A DNA stretch of 64,000 nt from Verrucomicrobiota bacterium (GTDB lineage: Bacteria > Verrucomicrobiota > Verrucomicrobiia > Opitutales > UBA953). The DNA is taken from positions 248,001 through 312,000 of the forward strand of contig SUVQ01000001.1 in NCBI GenBank assembly GCA_015061905.1, read 5' to 3'. The notes under the pieces are model-generated. The model worked only from the letters and a program-made list of their open reading frames with translations, searched no databases and was not told the DNA's origin. Positions 39,222 through 49,652 of this stretch are shown in pieces; within the stretch, counting starts at the first letter, position 1, and the number at the start of each line of letters is the position of its first letter. Both the position numbers and the translations under genes were made by a program.

Positions 39222-40411
39222 ATTATTTTCACGAAATTGCGTTTACCGGCTTGAATAACCGTTCCCGCGGCGGTTTCGCGTGCGAGGCGCGCGTTCACGT
39301 CGGAAAGTTTTTCGTCGTTTACTTTGACGGCTCCTCCTTCGATGAGGCGGCGGATTTCCTTTTTGCTCGGGAAAATTTTCGTTGCGGCGAGCAGATCGAC
39401 GATGCTCGCGTCGGGCGTTCCCGCAGGAACGAGTTTGTCCCAAGCAAATTCCGGAATATCGGCACGCACCTGTTTTTTGGAGAAAACGTTTTCGAACTGT
39501 TCGCGTTCGTAACGCCCGGCTTCTTCGCCGTAGAACTTAGCGGTGAGCGCGGCGGCGAGTTGTTTTTTCATTTCCATCGGATGCTCGTTTTTCATGGCGG
39601 CGATTTCCGAGGGTGTTTTTTCCAAAAGAAGTTCGTAGTAAATCCACATCGTGGCGTCGGGAACGCTCATGATTTTGCCGAACATATCTTTCGCGGAATC
39701 GTTCAGCGCGATGTAGTTGCCGTAGCTTTTGGACATTTTGCGTTCGCCGTCCAAGCCGACGAGGAGCGGCATCGTGAGCACGGCTTGCTCGGGCATTCCC
39801 GCTTCTTTTTGGAGCTGGCGACCGACGAGATTGTTAAAAAGCTGGTCGGTGCCGCCGATTTCGACGTCGCTTTGAAGCTCGACGGAATCGCGTCCCTGCA
39901 GGAGCGGATAAAGAAATTCGATGATGGAAATCGGCGTTTTCGAGGCGTAGCGTTTGGCGAAATCGTCGCGTTCGAGCATGCGCGCCACCGTCATTTGGCG
40001 GGCGAGCTGGAGCGTGTCGATCATCGACCATTTGCCGAACCATTCGCTGTTGCGGCGGACTTCGGTTTTTTCGGGATCGAGAATTTTAAACGCCTGGTCG
40101 AGGTAGGTTTTGGCGTTTTCCTCGATTTCCTCTTCGGTCAAAACGGGGCGCGTGGAGCTGCGACCGGACGGGTCGCCGATGCGCGTCGTGAAATCGCCGA
40201 TGACGAGCACGGCCTGGTGCCCCATATCCTGAAACTGGCGCAGTTTGTTGAAAACGACCATGTGCCCGAAGGTGAGGTCGGGGCGCGTGGGATCGACGCC
40301 GAGTTTGACGCGGAGTTTTTTCCCCGCTTTGATGCGTTCGATAAGTTGTTCTTCACCGAGAAAAACTTCGGTGCGTTGTTTCAGAAGTGCGATTTGTTCT
40401 GCGGCGTCCAT
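39209..40411 (-). CDS. tyrS: Tyrosyl-tRNA synthetase
   Basis: 400 aa; LRVKLGVDPTRPDLTFGHMVVFNKLRQFQDMGHQ; KMSKSYGNYIAL. Confidence 0.95.
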   Translation of the reverse strand: MDAAEQIALLKQRTEVFLGEEQLIERIKAGKKLRVKLGVDPTRPDLTFGHMVVFNKLRQFQDMGHQAVLVIGDFTTRIGDPSGRSSTRPVLTEEEIEENAKTYLDQAFKILDPEKTEVRRNSEWFGKWSMIDTLQLARQMTVARMLERDDFAKRYASKTPISIIEFLYPLLQGRDSVELQSDVEIGGTDQLFNNLVGRQLQKEAGMPEQAVLTMPLLVGLDGERKMSKSYGNYIALNDSAKDMFGKIMSVPDATMWIYYELLLEKTPSEIAAMKNEHPMEMKKQLAAALTAKFYGEEAGRYEREQFENVFSKKQVRADIPEFAWDKLVPAGTPDASIVDLLAATKIFPSKKEIRRLIEGGAVKVNDEKLSDVNARLARETAAGTVIQAGKRNFVKIINNE

Positions 40412-40442
40412 CGGAATAAATTTTTCCCGCCAGTTTAATCTT

Positions 40443-40458
40443 CGTTCCCGCGGGAACG
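40443..40458. repeat. Palindromic head-to-head motif pair between divergent tyrS and tspO
   Basis: CGTTCCCGCGGGAACG. Confidence 0.9.
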
Positions 40459-40548
40459 CAAAATCGAAATTCGCCGCGCGCTTTTGATTGTGAAAGCGCA
40501 GAAGTTATTTTTCCGAAAAAACGGAATCGGTGTCGCTTTATCAGTATT

Positions 40549-41031
40549 ATGGAAGAAAAACTGAAAGTTTATGCGGTGTCGGTATTGATTGCGGTGGGCG
40601 CGGGAGCGCTGGCGGCTTACCTTACGGAGGCGGGAATGCAGTCTCTTTACGCGACGATAAACAAACCGGCACTTGCGCCGCCGGCAATTCTTTTCCCGAT
40701 TGTGTGGACGGTGCTTTACTTTCTTATGGGGATTAGCGCGGGAATGATTTGGCGGGAAAAATCCCCGGAAAAAGCAGCTGTGCGGCGGCGCGCACTCATC
40801 GTTTACGCGCTGAGCCTTGCCGTGAATTTTTCGTGGTGCTTCGTGTTTTTCGGTTGGCGCAGTTTCGGGTTGGCTTTTGTGTGGCTTTTGCTGCTTTTGG
40901 CGCTGATTATAAAAACGATTTGCGAATATCGGAAAATCAACCCGCAGGCGGCGTATCTGCAAATTCCCTACGCGCTTTGGGTTTGCTTTGCCGGCTATTT
41001 AACCTGCGCGATTTGGGTGCTGAACGGGTAG
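40549..41031 (+). CDS. tspO: TspO/MBR family protein
   Basis: 160 aa, 5 TM; KPALAPPAILFPIVWTVLYFLMGISAGMIW. Confidence 0.92.
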   Translation: MEEKLKVYAVSVLIAVGAGALAAYLTEAGMQSLYATINKPALAPPAILFPIVWTVLYFLMGISAGMIWREKSPEKAAVRRRALIVYALSLAVNFSWCFVFFGWRSFGLAFVWLLLLLALIIKTICEYRKINPQAAYLQIPYALWVCFAGYLTCAIWVLNG

Positions 41032-41098
41032 CTTTCCGGAAACGTGCCGAGGATGTTTTTTCTCGCTCTTTTTTCGCCGTAGAGAGAAGATTTTGACC

Positions 41099-41617
41099 AT
41101 GAAAAAGCTTATTTCCCTGCTTCTGCTTTGCAGCTTTTACTGCGTTCCCGTGTCGGTTCCGGGCGCGGGCGACGTTCCCGCCGTTTGCGGAAAAGAACAG
41201 AAAACCGAAAACTGGAAAAAACTTTTCGGAAATAATCTTTTTGATGCGGACGGAAAAAAAGTCCCCGTAGGCAAGGCGATAAAGAAAAAATACGTCGGCA
41301 TTTACGGCTCGGCATCTTGGTGCGGTCCCTGCCGGATGTTTACCCCGAAGCTCATCGAATTTTATAAAAAAAATAAAAATAAAATCGATATCGTCCTCAT
41401 CGGCTTTCATTGGACGCAGGAAGACGTTTGTTCCTACATGAAAAAATACAATATGCCGTGGGCGGGAACGTATCGGACCGAAAACGTCGAAAAATTTATC
41501 GAGCGTCACAATATTCCCGGTATTCCCGATTTGCGGATTTTCACCCACGGCGGAGAACAGGTAATCGCGGACGCCTACGATTTGAACGCGTTGCAGAAAT
41601 TTCTCGACGAAAACTAA
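41099..41617 (+). CDS. Thioredoxin-like/nucleoredoxin-like secreted protein
   Basis: Signal peptide; GIYGSASWCGPCRMFTPKLIEFYKKNK. Confidence 0.85.
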   Translation: MKKLISLLLLCSFYCVPVSVPGAGDVPAVCGKEQKTENWKKLFGNNLFDADGKKVPVGKAIKKKYVGIYGSASWCGPCRMFTPKLIEFYKKNKNKIDIVLIGFHWTQEDVCSYMKKYNMPWAGTYRTENVEKFIERHNIPGIPDLRIFTHGGEQVIADAYDLNALQKFLDEN

Positions 41618-41651
41618 AAAGCGCGCGCGGAGCCGGCACGCTCGCGTTCCC

Positions 41652-43559
41652 CTACTTCTTCTTGGCTTTTTTCTTTCCGTAAGCGTGCGTGCGCGTGCCG
41701 TCCCAGCCGACGGCTTCCACGCGCGTGGAGCCTTCGGGATAGCGGACAACGGTAAATTCGTTATTCTTCGAGCCGAGCCCCGTCATGGAAATTTGCGTGA
41801 GCTCGTCGCCGGAATACGTTTCGTAGGCGACAACGTTTTTCCACTTGCTGTGCGGGAACGTGAGTGTCGTGCCGTCGTCGGAAACTTTAACGGCGCGTCC
41901 CCGCGAGCCTTTGACGGGCAAGCCCTGCTTGAAGGCTTCGATATTGTTTGCGCAAATGTAATAAATAACCGGGCTGGCGGCGGGCGGGAATTTTTCGCCG
42001 AATTTTTTCAGCTTTTTACAATCTTCCTCCGTGATTGTCAGTTGCCCGCGCACGTAATCGTCCATTTCCCGGTCAATCGGTTTGAGCATTCCGATTGCTT
42101 CAAAAAACGGCATGAGGTTTTGTTTTGAAACCTTGCAGGCGTTTTTCATGAACTCGAGCTGCAGGGCACCGTTGTCGTTTTTCCCGTCCTCGGTTTTGGG
42201 AATTTCCGCCTTGCGGGCAATTTCGAACATTTGCGGATAAAAATCCGCCGGACCGCGCCCCGCCACGTTCATGTAGAGTTGAAGTTGCCAAAGCGGCGCC
42301 ACTTTTACGAAGTGGTCTCCGCCGTCCTCGTAATCTTTCTTTTTGTCCGGTCCGTATTGGCAGAGCCAGTTTTCTTTGTAAACCAAAGCCGAGTTCAGGT
42401 AGGAATTAAAACGCCCGCCGATGATTCCGCCCATGCGGTCCGCGCAGTTTTCGGTTTCCAGTCGAAGATTTTCCGGGCTCAACTTGTAGTTCGCCCAACA
42501 GGAATAAATATTGTTCGTAACCTCGGTCGTGCATACCCACATCAGATTCGGACGCGTCTGATTAACATGACCGAACTCATGCGAAATCGCCCAGGAGTTT
42601 TTTAACACGCTTTCCGGGTTGCCAACTTGGTTCATCGTATTGTCGTTGAACGCGGCACCGAAGCCGTCCGCGTGCATAAAGCCTTTCCACATTGTGCGTC
42701 CGTGCATGTGGTTGGGTTTTCTCCGCCCGAATTGCTCCAGCCCCATGATTTCATTTTGCTGAAGGCGAATAATTTCGTCGTAGTTGCGAATGAGCGCGAG
42801 CCCGTCTTCCGGACAGGTTTTCTTCATCGTTTCCGCACAAAAAACGAGCTGAACGTATTTGCCGACGATGTCGAAGCAGTCTCCCTCAATATTGTCGAGC
42901 ATCTCTTCCCAGTCCTCGTTCGTGGAGCTCGCTTCGTAAAAAACGCCGTTCGGCGTTCCCGTCGCAATGTTGACGGCAATCGGGGCGGAATTAAGGTTTT
43001 CCGTGTAATAATCAAAATACGCAAGCCCGTTGTGCTTCACCTCGAAGACATTCGCTCCCGAATGAAGCGGATAGCTGTCGCCCTTGCCGTAGCGTTCGTC
43101 CTTGTCCCAACATTGAATTTTTAGCGCAACTTCTTCTCCCTTGGGAATTTTTCCGACAAAGACAACCGCAATTTCCCCCTCCTTAAAATAAACGCCCGTC
43201 GGATTTTCAAACTGGCTGTAGAAATTGGTCTTGAGCTCTTTCGAAAGCTTGGAAACAGGGTAATACGGACGAAAGCGGTGGCGGCGCACCTTCGGCTTGT
43301 AGGTTTTGTCCAACATGCGCTCCGCAATATCTTTCAAAACCGGATTCTTCATTCTTTTGACGGTTTTTTCGGAAACGTTCTTCTTCAATTGCGCGCAAAG
43401 CGGGGACGTAAAAACCGCCTTCATCTCCGCTCGCGAGCGCTTCAGCTCCAGCAGAATTTTTTCCGGGGAATCCGCAGCCGCGGGAACGCACAGAACCGCA
43501 ATGAAAACCGCAACAAAAAACAGGCGCAAAAATTTGAGAAATCGCAACATAACCGACAC
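41652..43559 (-). CDS. M60-like (enhancin/mucinase-type) metallopeptidase, secreted
   Basis: Signal peptide; SWAISHEFGHVNQTRPNLMW (HExxH), upstream sugar/beta-domain. Confidence 0.82.
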   Translation of the reverse strand: MSVMLRFLKFLRLFFVAVFIAVLCVPAAADSPEKILLELKRSRAEMKAVFTSPLCAQLKKNVSEKTVKRMKNPVLKDIAERMLDKTYKPKVRRHRFRPYYPVSKLSKELKTNFYSQFENPTGVYFKEGEIAVVFVGKIPKGEEVALKIQCWDKDERYGKGDSYPLHSGANVFEVKHNGLAYFDYYTENLNSAPIAVNIATGTPNGVFYEASSTNEDWEEMLDNIEGDCFDIVGKYVQLVFCAETMKKTCPEDGLALIRNYDEIIRLQQNEIMGLEQFGRRKPNHMHGRTMWKGFMHADGFGAAFNDNTMNQVGNPESVLKNSWAISHEFGHVNQTRPNLMWVCTTEVTNNIYSCWANYKLSPENLRLETENCADRMGGIIGGRFNSYLNSALVYKENWLCQYGPDKKKDYEDGGDHFVKVAPLWQLQLYMNVAGRGPADFYPQMFEIARKAEIPKTEDGKNDNGALQLEFMKNACKVSKQNLMPFFEAIGMLKPIDREMDDYVRGQLTITEEDCKKLKKFGEKFPPAASPVIYYICANNIEAFKQGLPVKGSRGRAVKVSDDGTTLTFPHSKWKNVVAYETYSGDELTQISMTGLGSKNNEFTVVRYPEGSTRVEAVGWDGTRTHAYGKKKAKKK

Positions 43560-43748
43560 CTACAAATTTAACCTGCGCCCAACGAAATACAACTACGGAT
43601 TTTTTTTCAAAAAAGTGCTTGACGGAGACGTTTTTTTTTTTGCGAGAATCCGCATCAAGAATTGAGACAAATCGGCGGGAACGCCGCGTGTGTCCCGATT
43701 TTTACCCGAAAATACTTTTTAACACTCACAATTAAACTTAATCATTAT

Positions 43749-44558
43749 ATGAAAAAATATATTACACTCACGGCTCTCCTTGCCGCAGGAACAACGCTCG
43801 CAAATGCGGCGGATCTCATCGCCCAATGGAATAATTTTGCGGACGAAGAAAGCGATATTGGAAGTTTGTCTGTAGGGCTCGGGACGAATGGCGCGACGTT
43901 GGAAAATGGAGTACTAAAAGTCACAGGAGCGAGCGCTGGAAATTCGGCAAGTGCGCGCGCATTTGTCGATTTAGGAGGGTTAGAAGGGGGAGGAATCGCC
44001 TGGGACACGGGATTTTCTATCGTTATGTCCGTTTCTAACTATCCGTCAAGTACAGGAGGCAACTATCTCTTTGCCGATATGGGCGCAACAGGTTACACGG
44101 GCCCTGGTAGGGATTCCGGTTTGGGAATGGGGCATGCTAATCTTGCTACAGGCAATGGGAGTGGCATCTACTCGTGGGCGATTAACAATGGCGGGACATT
44201 CGCGAACTCGGATAGAACGGTGTATGAAAAACCTGAGACTCCTCACCTCGTCCTTACGTTCGATGGAACGGATTTGAACCTTTATTTAGGTGGAACCCTC
44301 GTTCGTTCTGATGAATACGGGCTTAGAGACGGTACTACACTCGCCACTGATGCGAAGTTCACAAAACTGTATTTAGGCGGCTATGCTGTTGATTCGGGGA
44401 ACGCGAAAGCGAATTACTCCCTTCATTCGATGTCGATTTATTCTGGCGCGTTGACGGCGAACGAGGTTGCTTCCCTTGTTCCTGAGCCGTCGGCGTTCGG
44501 AATGCTTGCGGGGCTTGGTGCGCTTGCGCTCGTGGCATCGCGCCGTCGCCGCAAATAA
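43749..44558 (+). CDS. PEP-CTERM protein with LamG/concanavalin-like domain
   Basis: Signal peptide MKKYITLTALLAAGTTLANA; C-terminal VPEPSAFGMLAGLGALALVASRRRRK. Confidence 0.88.
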   Translation: MKKYITLTALLAAGTTLANAADLIAQWNNFADEESDIGSLSVGLGTNGATLENGVLKVTGASAGNSASARAFVDLGGLEGGGIAWDTGFSIVMSVSNYPSSTGGNYLFADMGATGYTGPGRDSGLGMGHANLATGNGSGIYSWAINNGGTFANSDRTVYEKPETPHLVLTFDGTDLNLYLGGTLVRSDEYGLRDGTTLATDAKFTKLYLGGYAVDSGNAKANYSLHSMSIYSGALTANEVASLVPEPSAFGMLAGLGALALVASRRRRK

Positions 44559-44591
44559 TTTTTTGATGTATTAATTCATACGTTATTAAGT

Positions 44592-44634
44592 GTGGCGTTC
44601 CCGTGGCTCCGGTCGCGGGAACGTTTTTTTTTCG
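44592..44634 (+). terminator. Terminator made of an inverted motif pair
   Basis: gCGTTCCCG-tggctccggtcg-CGGGAACGttttttttt. Confidence 0.9.
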
Positions 44635-44803
44635 CGCTAAGCCGCAAAGTCGCAAAGTTAAAAAAAAGAAACCGCGAATAAACACGAATATTCACGAATG
44701 TTTTTTAAGAAGTTCTCACGAAGCCGCAGAGGCACAGAGCTTTTTGAGTGCTTTGCGTCTTGGCGTCTTCGCGCGAGCATCCTTACTTTGCCCACGAAAG
44801 ACG
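44621..44803. repeat. Dispersed intergenic repeat (CGCAAAG family), copy 1
   Basis: ttcgcgctaagccgcaaagtcgcaaag..aagaagttctcacgaagccgcagaggcacagagcttttt..gctttgcgtcttggcgtcttcgcgcgag; similar at 59011-59125 and 61253-61391. Confidence 0.8.
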
Positions 44804-44834
44804 ATTTTGCTTCGCCCGGGAACGCCCTGCGGGA

Positions 44835-45857
44835 CTAATAATAACGGATGTGATATTCGTCGCGGAGTTCCGCCATTTTTTCTGCGCGGCGTTGCTGTAT
44901 TTTGCGGGAACGCAACTGATTTTCGATTTGCGCGCGCACGTCCTTGAGCGGCGTGATTCCGGCTTCGCGATAGGCGATGCGTTTTAAAATGACAAAGATT
45001 TTTCCGTTTGGCGCATCGAGTTCGATAACGGAGGAAACTTCCCCGTTTTTGATTTTTTCGAGCTCGGGAACGATTTGTTCGGAAAGGTCGGCGAGCGGTT
45101 TCCAGCCGACGTAGCCGCCGCCGGCGCGATAATCGTCCCGCGAGTAAAATTTCGCCGTGTCTTCGAAATCGTCGGCGTTTGCGGAGAGTTGTTTTTGAAT
45201 GCGTTCCGCAGTTGCTTTTACCTGAGCATCGGTTTCCGATGCACCGGCAAACATTACGATTTGAGCGTATTCGACGGAAGCTTCGCTGCGAAATTCTTCG
45301 ATGCGCGCATCGTATTCGGCTTTGACTTCGGCGGGAGAAATTTCGTTCACTGCGGATTGGACGATGTGGTCGTCCCAGCTGGCGGCTTTGATGCGTTCCC
45401 GCATTCTTCGTTTGTCGGCGAGAGGATTGCTTCCGGTTTGGCGCAGCATTTGGAGGTATTTTGAGCGGTCGCCGTCAAAATCCTGTTCGATAATATCGTT
45501 AATGCGTTGCTCGATGTAGTTGTCGTCCATTACCGCGCCGGAATCGTCGAAAGCGCTTACGAGCAAAAGCGTATCGGTAAGGCTTTGAACGGTGCCTTGC
45601 GTCAGCTCCTGAATTTTTCTCTGATAATCGCTTTGAGACTTGGCGTTGCGGCGCAGTTCGGGAATGAAGCGCATTGTTTCCCGGCGCAAGTCGTTGAGCG
45701 TGATGATTTCTCCGTTGATGCAGGCGACGACGGCGTCGCGCATCTGGTCGCGGAATACGGCGGTGATTTGGGCTTTTCCCGCCTCGGTCGCGGCGCAGGC
45801 GAGCGTCGCGGGAATGAGTGCGGCGATTCCTGCCAAAAGACTTTTCGGAGAGATCAT
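44835..45857 (-). CDS. SurA/PpiC-type peptidyl-prolyl isomerase (periplasmic)
   Basis: Signal peptide; VVACINGEIITLNDLRRE..SRDDYRAGGGYVGWKPLADLSEQIVPELEKIKNGEVSSVIELDAPNGKIFVILKR. Confidence 0.85.
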   Translation of the reverse strand: MISPKSLLAGIAALIPATLACAATEAGKAQITAVFRDQMRDAVVACINGEIITLNDLRRETMRFIPELRRNAKSQSDYQRKIQELTQGTVQSLTDTLLLVSAFDDSGAVMDDNYIEQRINDIIEQDFDGDRSKYLQMLRQTGSNPLADKRRMRERIKAASWDDHIVQSAVNEISPAEVKAEYDARIEEFRSEASVEYAQIVMFAGASETDAQVKATAERIQKQLSANADDFEDTAKFYSRDDYRAGGGYVGWKPLADLSEQIVPELEKIKNGEVSSVIELDAPNGKIFVILKRIAYREAGITPLKDVRAQIENQLRSRKIQQRRAEKMAELRDEYHIRYY

Positions 45858-45876
45858 AGGGAAAACAGAGAAATTT

Positions 45877-47925
45877 TTATTGGGAGTTTTCTGCGGGAAC
45901 GTTTTTTTCCGTAGCGGGAGCATCCGGCGTTTTTTCGGCGGCGGCATTTTCGGCGTTCCCGTCTTCTTTTTCGCGTGCGGAGAGCGGCTTGTAGTCAATC
46001 GGCGAGCGGATTTCTCCGTGTTCGATAATTTCCTTCACGTGAACGCCGTCGAGTGTTTCGTATTCCAAAAGGGCTTCGGCGATTTTTTTGTGGGCTTCGC
46101 CGTGCTTGGAAATGAGTTTTTCCGCGCGTTCGTATTGGCGTTCGATGATGTCGCGGATTTCACGGTCGATATTTTGAAGCGTGGCTTCGCTGATATTTTG
46201 CGTGCGGGCAATTTCTCTTCCGAGGAAAAGATTTTGTTGGTTTTCCCCGAATGCGACCGGACCGAGCGAGCCCATGCCCCATTCGCAGACCATGCGTCTT
46301 GCCATCGAGGTCGCGCTTTTGATGTCGCTTGATGCGCCGGAGCTGATGTCGTGCGTGAAAACTTTTTCCCCGATGCGGCCTGCCATCGTGGAGCAAATCG
46401 TGTTCAGCAGTTGCGTTTTCGTGCGCCCGAGAATGTCTTTGCTCGGCATAAACATTGCCATGCCGAGCGCGCCGCCGCGCGGAATAATCGTTACCTTGTG
46501 AAGCGGCATCGTGCCGTCGTCAACCATGACTTGAACGAGCGCGTGTCCGGCTTCGTGATAAGCCGTGGTGGCGCGGTCTTTGTCGTCCATGACGCGGCGG
46601 CGTTCCCGCCCGTAGGAAATTTTGTCGCGTGCTTCTTCAATCGAAACCATGTCGATTTCCGTTTTCTTGGAGCGCACGGCAACGAGAGCGGCTTCGTTCA
46701 AAAGGTTTGCCAAGTCTGCTCCGGCGAATCCGGTGGTTGTTTTGGCAACGTAGGCGAGATCGACTTTTTCCGAAATTTTAAACTTTTTCGCGTGCACCTG
46801 AAGAATGGCTTCGCGACCTTTAATATCCGGCAAATCGACGTAGACTTGGCGGTCGAAACGCCCCGGGCGGAGCAGGGCGGCATCGAGCACGTCCGCACGG
46901 TTGGTGGCGGCGATAACGATGACGCCTTCCTGCGGGTCAAATCCGTCCATTTCGACGAGGAGCGAGTTCAGCGTCTGTTCGCGTTCGTCGTTCCCGCCGC
47001 CGAGCCCGCTTCCGCGCTGGCGTCCGACGGCGTCAATTTCGTCGATAAAAATAATGCACGGCGCATTTTTCCGGGCTTGTTCAAATGTATCGCGCACGCG
47101 GGACGCGCCGACGCCGACGAAAAGCTCGACAAAGTCCGAACCCGAAATGGAGAAAAACGGCACGTCCGCTTCGCCGGCGACAGCGCGCGCGAGCAGGGTT
47201 TTCCCGGTGCCGGGAGGACCGACGAGGAGCACGCCTTTCGGGATGCGACCGCCGATTTCGGAAAAACGTTTCGGTTCTTTCAAAAATTCGACAATTTCGG
47301 AAACTTCCTCTTTTGCCTCATCGCAACCGGCAACGTCTTTGAACGAGACTTTTGATTTTTCCTTGTCGAGAAGCTTTGCGCGGGAACGCCCGAAAGAAAG
47401 CTGTTGGGACTGCGCGCGTTTGTAAGAGCGGAAAATGAAAAACAGGATAATGCCGCCGATGATGAGCGTCGGCAAAACCGCCCAAATAACTTCGCTGATG
47501 CGCGAGCCGGCGGGAGCGTCCTTAAAGCCTTGCGCGGGAACGTTTTCGCGAAGCAGTTTAATATCGTCTTCAAGGAGCGTTCCGGAGGCATTGAATTTGC
47601 CGAGGTTTTGTGCGGGCGCGGGAACGCCGGAGCCGGCGGCTTCCGTGCCGGGTGCTATAGCGGCGGTGCCGTGAAGCTCCCCGGTAATCGTGTAATAATT
47701 TTTGCCGCCGCCGACGGGATTGTTTTTAAGCGTCAGCGTGCTGATGCTTTTTTGTTTTGCAAATTCGAGAACCTGCGCCACCGTGATTTCGCGCGCGGGA
47801 ACTTTTCCGCCCGGCGTATAAACCAACAAACCGATGAGAACGGCGATGATGGCGCCCCACATCAACAATACGCGAAAGTCGGTGCGCGGTGCGGGTTTTT
47901 TACTGTCGTCTTCTTTTTGTGCCAT
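45877..47925 (-). CDS. ftsH: ATP-dependent zinc metalloprotease FtsH
   Basis: [58 protein letters not shown]. Confidence 0.97.
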   Translation of the reverse strand: MAQKEDDSKKPAPRTDFRVLLMWGAIIAVLIGLLVYTPGGKVPAREITVAQVLEFAKQKSISTLTLKNNPVGGGKNYYTITGELHGTAAIAPGTEAAGSGVPAPAQNLGKFNASGTLLEDDIKLLRENVPAQGFKDAPAGSRISEVIWAVLPTLIIGGIILFFIFRSYKRAQSQQLSFGRSRAKLLDKEKSKVSFKDVAGCDEAKEEVSEIVEFLKEPKRFSEIGGRIPKGVLLVGPPGTGKTLLARAVAGEADVPFFSISGSDFVELFVGVGASRVRDTFEQARKNAPCIIFIDEIDAVGRQRGSGLGGGNDEREQTLNSLLVEMDGFDPQEGVIVIAATNRADVLDAALLRPGRFDRQVYVDLPDIKGREAILQVHAKKFKISEKVDLAYVAKTTTGFAGADLANLLNEAALVAVRSKKTEIDMVSIEEARDKISYGRERRRVMDDKDRATTAYHEAGHALVQVMVDDGTMPLHKVTIIPRGGALGMAMFMPSKDILGRTKTQLLNTICSTMAGRIGEKVFTHDISSGASSDIKSATSMARRMVCEWGMGSLGPVAFGENQQNLFLGREIARTQNISEATLQNIDREIRDIIERQYERAEKLISKHGEAHKKIAEALLEYETLDGVHVKEIIEHGEIRSPIDYKPLSAREKEDGNAENAAAEKTPDAPATEKNVPAENSQ

Positions 47926-47987
47926 GGAATGATTTTGAGAATGTTTCCGCCTTCTTCGCGCGTGCGCGTGAAAGCAAAAACGACGGT

Positions 47988-49421
47988 TTATAAAGGTAAA
48001 GCCTCTCGGCGGTAAGTCAACCGCAGAGCCGACGTTCCCGCTTCGCGAATGCGAAAGCGTTCCGCCGGCGGCAATCCCGGAATCCATGCAATTCCCGTGC
48101 CGTCTGCGAAAACAGGAAGCGTTTTTCGGCAATTTTGCGGGATTTTTTTATCAATAAAAATGCGGCGGACGGATTTTTCGCCCGGTGAGCCGAGCGGGCG
48201 GTATTTTTCTCCGGGCAAAAGTTTTCGCGCAAAAATTTCCGGCGTTCCCGCCAAAAAAACCGTCTCCGTCGGCGGGAACGCGCCCGCGCGGATTTTTGCG
48301 AGAAGCTCTTCCGTGACTTCGATTTTTTCGGCGAAAACTCCGTGCGAAGCGACATTCTCGTCGTTTCCGGTTTTCTGCGGAAGCGACGGGAGAGCCGCTT
48401 CGCCTGCGAATAATTCGCTTCCCGTCCAAATGATTTTTCGCGAACCGATTCGGATTTTTTTCGGTGTTCCCGCGCAAACGGCGTTGACGAGCGCGTCGAT
48501 AACGGCGGCACCGTCCGTTTCAATTTTTTCCCGAAGAAAAATTTTTCTCAAAACGCGCCGCGCGATTGCCGGCAACCGAACGGGCGAAGCGACATTTTTA
48601 CCGCTTCCGCCACAGAGCTTGTAGACGCGCGAACATTCCGCCGTCCTCTCCGTCTGCGCTTGCGCCTCGTTCGTTATTTTTTCCGCTAAAAAATCCAGCG
48701 CGTCGGCGTCTTCTTCGGCGAGTTTACGGGAACGCGCGATGTTTTCAAACGGCGCGGCGGCGCGAAGTTCCGGCAAAACGCGATTGCGCACGCGATTGCG
48801 AAAATAATCCGTTCCCGCGTTGGTGGAATCCTCCCGCCACGGAATTTCACAAGCGCGCAGGGCGGAAACGATTTTTGCTTTCGGAAAATCCAAAAGCGGG
48901 CGCACGAAAACGCGCCCGTCGGCTTGGCGGGAAATTTTGCGCGGCGCGGCGAGCCCGTCCGTTCCCGCTCCGCGCGTGAGGCGCATCAGAAGCGTTTCGG
49001 CGATGTCGTCGCGCTGGTGTCCCTGCACGAGAATTTTGCAGTTTCGGGCGCGCATTTCGCGGGCGAAAAAATCCAGACGGGCGCGCCGGAGCTCGGTTTC
49101 GCCGAGTTTTTCGCCGCTTTCGGAAACGCGTTTTTCGCAGATAAATCCGATGCCGAGCGCGGAGCAAACTTCGCGGACAAATTCCGCATCTTCACCGCTT
49201 TCCGCGCGCACGGCGTGGTCAAAATGCAAAACAAAAAGGCGTTCCCGCGCGTCGGGGAACTTTGCCCAAGTCAGAAGCAACGCAGCGAGCGAATCCGCGC
49301 CGCCGGAGCAGGCAACGGCGAGCGGCTTTTGCGCGCCGCCGCTGACTCCGGAAATTTCGAATGAGGAAAAATCCGAAATTTCCGCGAGAGCGGTTGCTTT
49401 TTCTCGCCAATTTATCTGCAT
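47988..49421 (-). CDS. tilS: tRNA(Ile)-lysidine synthetase
   Basis: LAVACSGGADSLAALLLTW PP-loop; VQGHQRDDIAETLLMRLTRGAGTDGL. Confidence 0.93.
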   Translation of the reverse strand: MQINWREKATALAEISDFSSFEISGVSGGAQKPLAVACSGGADSLAALLLTWAKFPDARERLFVLHFDHAVRAESGEDAEFVREVCSALGIGFICEKRVSESGEKLGETELRRARLDFFAREMRARNCKILVQGHQRDDIAETLLMRLTRGAGTDGLAAPRKISRQADGRVFVRPLLDFPKAKIVSALRACEIPWREDSTNAGTDYFRNRVRNRVLPELRAAAPFENIARSRKLAEEDADALDFLAEKITNEAQAQTERTAECSRVYKLCGGSGKNVASPVRLPAIARRVLRKIFLREKIETDGAAVIDALVNAVCAGTPKKIRIGSRKIIWTGSELFAGEAALPSLPQKTGNDENVASHGVFAEKIEVTEELLAKIRAGAFPPTETVFLAGTPEIFARKLLPGEKYRPLGSPGEKSVRRIFIDKKIPQNCRKTLPVFADGTGIAWIPGLPPAERFRIREAGTSALRLTYRREALPL

Positions 49422-49450
49422 AGTTCGTGCTCATTATGCGTTCCCGCCCC

Positions 49451-49613
49451 GCGTTCCTGCAATAAAAGTTTATGAGCTGAAAAGCTGAGGAGCTTAATCG
49501 GCTTCGCCGAGAAATTTACTTTTATGAAATAAAAAGGATTCTTTGCCTGTTTCGCTTGCGAAACAACTAAACTTCTCAGCATCTCAGCTCTAAACTTTTA
49601 TTGCGGGAACGCG
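49451..49613. repeat. MITE-like inverted-repeat element with the iterated motif in its termini
   Basis: GCGTTCCTGCAATAAAAGTTTATGAGCTGA (left) vs reverse complement of TCAGCTCTAAACTTTTATTGCGGGAACGC (right); inner hairpins aTCGGCTTCGCCGA and TGTTTCGCTTGCGAAACA. Confidence 0.75.
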
Positions 49614-49652
49614 GGGAACGTGATTTCCTTACGGGAACGCATTTTTCAAACC

